From NCBI RefSeq assembly GCF_022829635.1, contig NZ_JAKSYO010000172.1, positions 269,445-333,444 of the forward strand: a DNA stretch of 64,000 nt, in the 5' to 3' direction. The notes beneath the pieces are model-generated. The model saw only the letters and a program-made list of their open reading frames with translations, ran no database searches and was not told the DNA's origin. Below, piece by piece: positions 59,624-64,000 of this stretch. The position numbers and the translations under genes were made by a program. Within the stretch, counting starts at the first letter, position 1. Each line of letters opens with the position of its first letter. This stretch comes from Methylobacterium sp. E-066 (GTDB taxonomy: Bacteria; Pseudomonadota; Alphaproteobacteria; Rhizobiales; Beijerinckiaceae).

Positions 59624-61843
59624 TCAGGCCGCGTCCGGCATGCGTTCGAGGAACTTGTCCAGGGTGAGCGGATAGTCCCGCACGCGGATCCCGGTGGCAT
59701 TGTAGACCGCATTCGCCACCGCCGCGCCGACGCCGCAGATGCCGAGCTCGCCCACGCCCTTGGCCTTCATCGGCGACGACATCGGGTCGACCTCGTCGAG
59801 GAAGATCACCTCCTGGTGCGGGATGTCGGCATGGACCGGCACCTCGTAGCCGGCGAGGTCGTGGTTGGCGAAGAAGCCGCGCTTCGTGTCGACGGCAAGC
59901 TCTTCCATCAGGGCTGCCCCGGTGCCCATGGTCATGCCGCCGATGACCTGGCTGCGGGCCGATTTCGGGTTGAGGATGCGCCCGGCCGCACAGACCGCCA
60001 GCATGCGCCGCACCCGGATCTCGGCCGTATCCGCATCGACCCCGACCTCGACGAAGTGAGCGCCGAAGGTCGATTGCTGCTGCTTCTTGGAGAGGTCGCC
60101 GAACTCGATGGTGTCCTCGGCGGACAGAGCGCCCTGGGCGGCAGCCTCGCCGAGGGGCACGGCACGGTTCCCGGCGCGCACCTCCCCATCGGCGAACACG
60201 GCGTCCGCCGAGTTGATGCCGAGCCGCTGCGCCACCGCCTCCCGGAGCTTCACGCAGGCGGCGTAGACGCCGGCCGTCGACGAGTTGGCCCCGAACTGCC
60301 CCCCCGATCCCGAGGAGACCGGGAAGTCCGAGTCGCCCAACCGCACCACGATCTTGTCGAGGGGCAGGCCCATCATCTCGGCGGCGGTCTGGGCGATGAT
60401 GGTGTAGCTGCCGGTGCCGATATCGGTCATGTCGGTCTCGACCGTCACCGTGCCGGAACCGTCCAGGCGCACCCGCGCGCCGGATTTCAGGACCATGTTG
60501 TTGCGGAAGGCGGCGGCCATCCCGATGCCGACGAGCCACTGACCGTCCCGGACCTGGCCGGGCCTCGGGTTGCGCTTGGCCCAGCCGAACGTGTCCGCGC
60601 CGAGCCTGAGGCACCCGACGAGGTCGCGGTGGGAGAACGGGCGCTCCGGCGCCTGCGGATCGACCTGGGTGTCGTTGCGGATCCGGAACGCGACCGGGTC
60701 GAGACCCAGCTTCTCGGCCATCTCGTCCATGGCGACCTCAAGCACCATCAGGCCGGGCGCTTCTCCGGGCGCGCGCATCGCATTGCCCTCGGGCAGGTCG
60801 AGATGGGCGAGCTTCATCGCGGTCAGGCGGTTGGCGCCGGCATACAGGAGCTTGGTCTGGCTCACCGCCGTCTCCGGATCGCCATCGGGGAGGTTCCCGG
60901 AGGTGCTCTCGTGGGCGATGGCCGTGATCGTGCCGTCCTTGGTCGCGCCGATGCGCACGCGCTGGATCGTGGCGGGCCGGTGCGTGGTGTTGTTGGCGAT
61001 CAGCGGGCGGGTCAGCGCCACCTTCACCGGACGCCCGGCCGCCTTGGCGCCGAGCGCGGCGAGAACCGCATCGGCGCGCACGAACAGCTTGCCGCCGAAA
61101 CCGCCGCCCACGTAGGGCGAATCGATCCGGACGTTCTCCTTGGGGATCCCCAGGATCTTGGCGATGCTGCCGTGGCCCCAGGCGATCATCTGGTTCGAGG
61201 TCCAGAGCGTGAGCTTGTCGCCGTCCCAGGCCGCCACGGTGGCGTGGGGCTCCATCATCGCGTGGCTCTCGTCGGCGGTGCTGTAGGTCTCGTCGAGGGT
61301 GACCGGCGCCTGCGCGAAGGCGCCCTCGAAGTCGCCGACCCGCTCCTCGCCATCGCCGCCGCTGCCCTCGCCGCTGTCGCTCGGGACGGGCGGTGCGCCC
61401 TTCGCCTCAACCGCGAGGTCGAACTTGCCGGCCTCGGCGGCGTAGTCGACCGTGACCAGGAAGGCGGCCGCCCGCGCCTGCTCGAAGGTCTCGGCTACCA
61501 CCACCGCGATGGCCTGATGGTAGTGCTGGACCGTGTCGCCGCCGAACAAGTAGGCGGTGTTCATCATGCCGCGTTCGAGCCGCGGGGTCTCCAGGGTGGT
61601 GACGACGGCCAGCACGCCGGGGGCGCGCTTCGCGTCCTCGACATGGATCGCACGGACGCGCCCCTTGCTGATGCCGGCGCCGAGCACGTAGCCGTAGGCC
61701 TGGTTCGGCACGACGTCGTGGCGCTCGTAGGCATAGGCCGCGGTGCCGGTGGTCTTGTACTTGCCGTCGATCCGCTCGGTCGGCTTGCCCACGACCTTGA
61801 GCTGGTCGATGGGGTTCTGGCCGGCGGGGGTGTCGAACTTCAT
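59624..61843 (-). CDS. paoC: Molybdenum aldehyde oxidoreductase, molybdopterin-binding large subunit (PaoC/YagR type)
   Basis: 739 residues of the xanthine dehydrogenase family: VGKPTERIDGKYKTTGTAAY at the start, EPHATVAAWDGDKLTLWTSN and the PYVGGGFGGKL block at the Mo site, and the catalytic Glu in KAKGVGELGICGVGAAVANA. It oxidises aldehydes at the Mo centre. With the FAD and 2Fe-2S subunits encoded upstream it makes a periplasmic PaoABC-like enzyme. No Mo-cofactor insertion factor (PaoD/XdhC) is visible downstream. Stop at 59624, start 61843. Confidence 0.93.
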   Translation of the reverse strand: MKFDTPAGQNPIDQLKVVGKPTERIDGKYKTTGTAAYAYERHDVVPNQAYGYVLGAGISKGRVRAIHVEDAKRAPGVLAVVTTLETPRLERGMMNTAYLFGGDTVQHYHQAIAVVVAETFEQARAAAFLVTVDYAAEAGKFDLAVEAKGAPPVPSDSGEGSGGDGEERVGDFEGAFAQAPVTLDETYSTADESHAMMEPHATVAAWDGDKLTLWTSNQMIAWGHGSIAKILGIPKENVRIDSPYVGGGFGGKLFVRADAVLAALGAKAAGRPVKVALTRPLIANNTTHRPATIQRVRIGATKDGTITAIAHESTSGNLPDGDPETAVSQTKLLYAGANRLTAMKLAHLDLPEGNAMRAPGEAPGLMVLEVAMDEMAEKLGLDPVAFRIRNDTQVDPQAPERPFSHRDLVGCLRLGADTFGWAKRNPRPGQVRDGQWLVGIGMAAAFRNNMVLKSGARVRLDGSGTVTVETDMTDIGTGSYTIIAQTAAEMMGLPLDKIVVRLGDSDFPVSSGSGGQFGANSSTAGVYAACVKLREAVAQRLGINSADAVFADGEVRAGNRAVPLGEAAAQGALSAEDTIEFGDLSKKQQQSTFGAHFVEVGVDADTAEIRVRRMLAVCAAGRILNPKSARSQVIGGMTMGTGAALMEELAVDTKRGFFANHDLAGYEVPVHADIPHQEVIFLDEVDPMSSPMKAKGVGELGICGVGAAVANAVYNATGIRVRDYPLTLDKFLERMPDAA

Positions 61844-61846
61844 GGC

Positions 61847-62797
61847 TCAGGCCCTCGCTTGGTTGAGCGCCGCACCGAGGGTCCGCTCGGCGAGCTTCAG
61901 CTTGTAGGCATTCTCATGGGTGGGCTTGGCCCCGGCGAAGACCGTGTCGGTCACCGCCTTGGCGCCGCGCGGCAGATCGGCCTCCGCCGCTTCGACCCGC
62001 CAGGGTTTGTGCGCCACCCCGCCGAAGGCCACGTGCCCGGACCCGTCCTTGCCGAGGATGGCCGCCACCGAGACCAGGGCATAGGCGTAGGAGGCCCGGT
62101 CCCGGACCTTGCGATAGATATGCGTGCCGGCCACCGGCTTGGGCAGCGTCACCGCGGTGATGAGCTCGCCGGTCTTGAGCGTCGTGTCGATCTCGGGCTC
62201 GTCGCCGGGCAGGCGGTGGAACTCCGCGATCGGGATCTTGCGCTGGGTGCCCTGGGCGTCGACGGTCTCGACGGTGGCGTCGAGGACGCGCATCGCCACG
62301 GCCATGTCGCCCGGATGCGTCGCGATGCAGGCGTCGCTGCCGCCGATGACCGCGAGTTGCCGGCTGACTCCGTCGAGGGCCGAGCAGCCGCTGCCGGGCT
62401 GGCGCTTATTGCAGGCCTGGGCGGTGTCGTAGAAGTACGGGCAGCGGGTCCGCTGAAGCAGGTTGCCGGCGGTCGTCGCCTTGTTGCGCAGCTGGCCCGA
62501 GGCGCCCGCGAGCAGGGCGCGCGACAACACCCCGTAATCCTTCCGCACCCGCGCGTCGGCGGCGAGGTCGGTGTTGCGCACCAGCGCACCGATGCGCAGG
62601 CCGCCCTCCGGGGTCGCCTCGATCCGGTCGAGACCGAGCCCGTTCACGTCGACGAGGTGGGCCGGGGTCTCGATCTGCAGCTTCATCAGGTCGAGGAGGT
62701 TGGTCCCGCCGGCGATGAACTTGGCCTCCGGCGTGCCGGTGACCGCAGCGGCCGCCTCGGCGGGCGTGCTCGGACGCTCGTAGGTGAAGGACCTCAT
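61847..62797 (-). CDS. paoB: Aldehyde oxidoreductase FAD-binding subunit (PaoB/YagS type)
   Basis: 316 residues: FAD-site FIAGGTNLLDLMKLQIETPA, then ATTAGNLLQRTRCPYFYDTA and ACNKRQPGSGCSALDG. The extra Cys residues in that loop hold the additional [4Fe-4S] cluster typical of PaoB and CoxM-like relatives. It passes electrons from the Mo/Fe-S centres to an acceptor. Its start overlaps the 2Fe-2S subunit stop as ATGA (62794-62797), and its stop lies 3 bp before paoC. Confidence 0.93.
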   Translation of the reverse strand: MRSFTYERPSTPAEAAAAVTGTPEAKFIAGGTNLLDLMKLQIETPAHLVDVNGLGLDRIEATPEGGLRIGALVRNTDLAADARVRKDYGVLSRALLAGASGQLRNKATTAGNLLQRTRCPYFYDTAQACNKRQPGSGCSALDGVSRQLAVIGGSDACIATHPGDMAVAMRVLDATVETVDAQGTQRKIPIAEFHRLPGDEPEIDTTLKTGELITAVTLPKPVAGTHIYRKVRDRASYAYALVSVAAILGKDGSGHVAFGGVAHKPWRVEAAEADLPRGAKAVTDTVFAGAKPTHENAYKLKLAERTLGAALNQARA

Positions 62798-63405
62798 GCC
62801 TGCCTCCCGGCGACTTCGGTCATCGCCTCGACGATGTTGGAATAAGCCCCGCAGCGGCAGATGTTGCCGCTCATGCGCTCGCGGATCTCGGCCTCGCTCA
62901 CCTCGGTCGGTGCATTCAGGTCGGCGGTGACGTGGCTCGGGATGCCGGCCTTGATCTCGGCGAGCACGGCGACGCCCGAGCAGATCTGACCCGGGGTGCA
63001 GTAGCCGCACTGGTAGCCGTCATGCTTGATGAACGCGGCCTGCATCGGATGCAGGTTGTCCGGCTGCCCGAGCCCCTCGATGGTGGTGATCTCGGATCCC
63101 TGATGCATCACGGCCAAGGTCAGGCAGGCGTTGATGCGCCGGCCGTCGACGATCATCGTGCAGGCGCCACACTGGCCGTGGTCGCAGCCTTTCTTGGAGC
63201 CGGTCAGGTGCAGGTGCTCGCGCGCGGCGTCGAGCAGGCTGGTGCGGATGTCGAGTTCGAGCTCGCGCCGCTGCCCGTTCACGGTCAGTCCGACCTTCGC
63301 CATCACCGGCTTGTCGGCGGCGGCGGATCCGGCACGGGCGCCGGACGGAAGCGTGGTGAGGGCTGCGGCGGCGGTCGCGCCGGCGACCATGTCACGTCGA
63401 CTCAT
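62794..63405 (-). CDS. paoA: Aldehyde oxidoreductase 2Fe-2S subunit with Tat signal (PaoA/YagT type)
   Basis: 203 residues. The Tat signal MSRRDMVAGATAAAALTTLP exports the folded complex. The plant-type cluster Cys set is GCDHGQCGACTMIVDGRRINAC, split as GCDHGQCGAC and INAC; the second cluster has GYQCGYCTPGQICS and GNICRCGAYSNI. It shuttles electrons from the Mo site to FAD. Start 63405 follows the RR motif; the longer frame to 63561 is not needed. First gene of the three-gene operon. Confidence 0.93.
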   Translation of the reverse strand: MSRRDMVAGATAAAALTTLPSGARAGSAAADKPVMAKVGLTVNGQRRELELDIRTSLLDAAREHLHLTGSKKGCDHGQCGACTMIVDGRRINACLTLAVMHQGSEITTIEGLGQPDNLHPMQAAFIKHDGYQCGYCTPGQICSGVAVLAEIKAGIPSHVTADLNAPTEVSEAEIRERMSGNICRCGAYSNIVEAMTEVAGRQA

Positions 63406-63774
63406 ATCGAGGTCTCCAGGTCGTCCCATCATGGTCTCCGAGCCTGTTGCGGGAGATGGCGGGCCAGGGACCGTCCATCGATAGCGGAATGCCCGAGGCA
63501 ACACGAGCACCTTGGATAGGATCCAAAGTACCGCGCGAGCGTCCGGAGATGAGTGGGTCAAATCGGCCTGGGGCTATGCGCGCCGCGCACGAACGCGGCG
63601 CGTTTGCCGGTCGCCGCATCAGGCTTATCCAGCTCGACGCCGCCGAACAGGTCGAGCTGAAGGCGCTGATCGGCGATCGCCGCTGAGACCCTCCACCCCT
63701 GCCAAGACCGGAACTGCCGAACCAACGACGGCCCGACCCGCCGCCCGGGCGCAATTAGGCGGCATCCATCCTCC
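63406..63774. other. 369-bp gap before a truncated gene
   Basis: Upstream region of the aldehyde oxidoreductase operon. A forward frame at 63447-63686 ends IRLIQLDAAEQVELKALIGD, faintly like the start of an IS630 transposase, which is too little to call. No clear promoter boxes. Confidence 0.4.
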
Positions 63775-64000
63775 GGCTCGGTCCGGGTGGCCCAACTCTG
63801 CCGTGATCACGGCCTGACCTGGGGCTCGCACTCGAACAACCACTTCGACGTGTCGCTCGCCATGTTCACGCACGCGGCCGCGGCGGCCCCGGGCAAGGTC
63901 ACGGCGATCGACACCCACTGGATCTGGCAGGACGGGGAGGCCCTGACCCGGGAGCCGCTGGCGATCCGCGGCGGCCTCGTGCAGGTGCCGGAACGGCCGG
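63775..64000 (+). pseudogene. gudD: 5'-truncated glucarate dehydratase (continues past the window)
   Basis: From 63775 the frame reads GSVRVAQLCRDHGLTWGSHS then NNHFDVSLAMFTH and DTHWIWQDGEALTREPLAIR, a close match to the C-terminal part of enolase-superfamily glucarate dehydratase from about residue 320 of 446; SHSNNH includes the catalytic His. Upstream of 63775 the frame loses all similarity and no start lies in place, so the capping domain, the catalytic Lys and the metal ligands are missing. This is a truncated remnant, or the junction of an insertion or rearrangement. Confidence 0.85.

Noticed and set aside
59816..62845. 1009-codon forward open frame
   Set aside because: Antisense shadow of the well-supported aldehyde oxidoreductase subunits; His/Gly/Arg/Val-rich with no motif.
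63447..63686. Possible IS630 transposase start (IRLIQLDAAEQVELKALIGD)
   Set aside because: Only about 20 residues show a faint likeness, with no downstream DDE domain and no terminal repeats.

Overview
The window is a high-GC stretch of an alphaproteobacterial chromosome. A Methylobacterium-like member of the Hyphomicrobiales fits best. The signs are a Ros/MucR regulator, a Usg-family protein, a lipoyl-domain-bearing dihydrolipoamide dehydrogenase next to E2, split pob/pca genes with a PcaD-PcaC fusion, and several families of GC-rich palindromic repeats. I found no rRNA, tRNA, CRISPR array, phage module or complete transposase. The genus is inferred from protein resemblance and cannot be proven here.

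Layout. 1-5500: end of a pyruvate dehydrogenase locus (E2, lipoyl-E3), three small exported or putatively exported proteins, then a field of nested palindromes. 5571-8830: a four-gene cyanide-insensitive type cytochrome bd operon (cydA, cydB, DUF2474 small subunit, GbsR/MarR regulator) behind an 18-bp perfect palindrome. 9007-16732: aminotransferase, DHDPS-family lyase, XRE-cupin regulator divergent from an L-lactate-permease-type transporter, and a polar amino acid ABC system. 17143-24559: Crp/Fnr regulator, an AT-rich islet with an orphan HigA-like protein, many small conserved-looking genes, VanZ, and a cysteine-less MucR. 24909-31725: MFS transporter, a coiled-coil/membrane/zinc-ribbon protein, a hybrid histidine kinase, SelO. 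31931-32188: possible structured RNA. 32189-37037: MliC-like protein, a foreign-looking glycosyltransferase, and a D-amino-acid-type dehydrogenase plus 4-hydroxyproline epimerase pair. 37230-43113: groESL, usg, and a taurine/sulfonate-type ABC transporter. 43114-47612: serA, a catalase-related peroxidase with cytochrome b561, and a 456-bp IS630-like mobile cassette carrying a small membrane protein gene. 47689-55305: a complete 4-hydroxybenzoate to 3-oxoadipate pathway (AraC-type regulator, pobA, pcaK, pcaH, pcaG, pcaB, fused pcaD-pcaC). 55433-57199: a TetR regulator and its probable target genes, which share an operator. 57336-63405: amidase, cis-CaaD-like tautomerase, and a three-subunit periplasmic molybdenum aldehyde oxidoreductase (PaoABC type). 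63775-64000: the 3' part of a glucarate dehydratase gene with no 5' part.

How the genes work together. The strongest functional unit is the aromatic operon. PcaK imports 4-hydroxybenzoate, PobA makes protocatechuate, PcaHG opens the ring, PcaB cycloisomerises, and the PcaC and PcaD halves of the last protein give 3-oxoadipate. ATGA-type overlaps couple most of these genes. The bd oxidase operon probably senses and limits itself through its own GbsR-type product. The most unusual features are mobile or structural: a mobile insertion cassette bounded by CTAG, two related-looking CTAG-bounded MITEs that lie on TAG stop codons, a palindromic repeat translated inside the E2 linker, and a 258-nt region with nested long-range complementarity that ends at a start codon.
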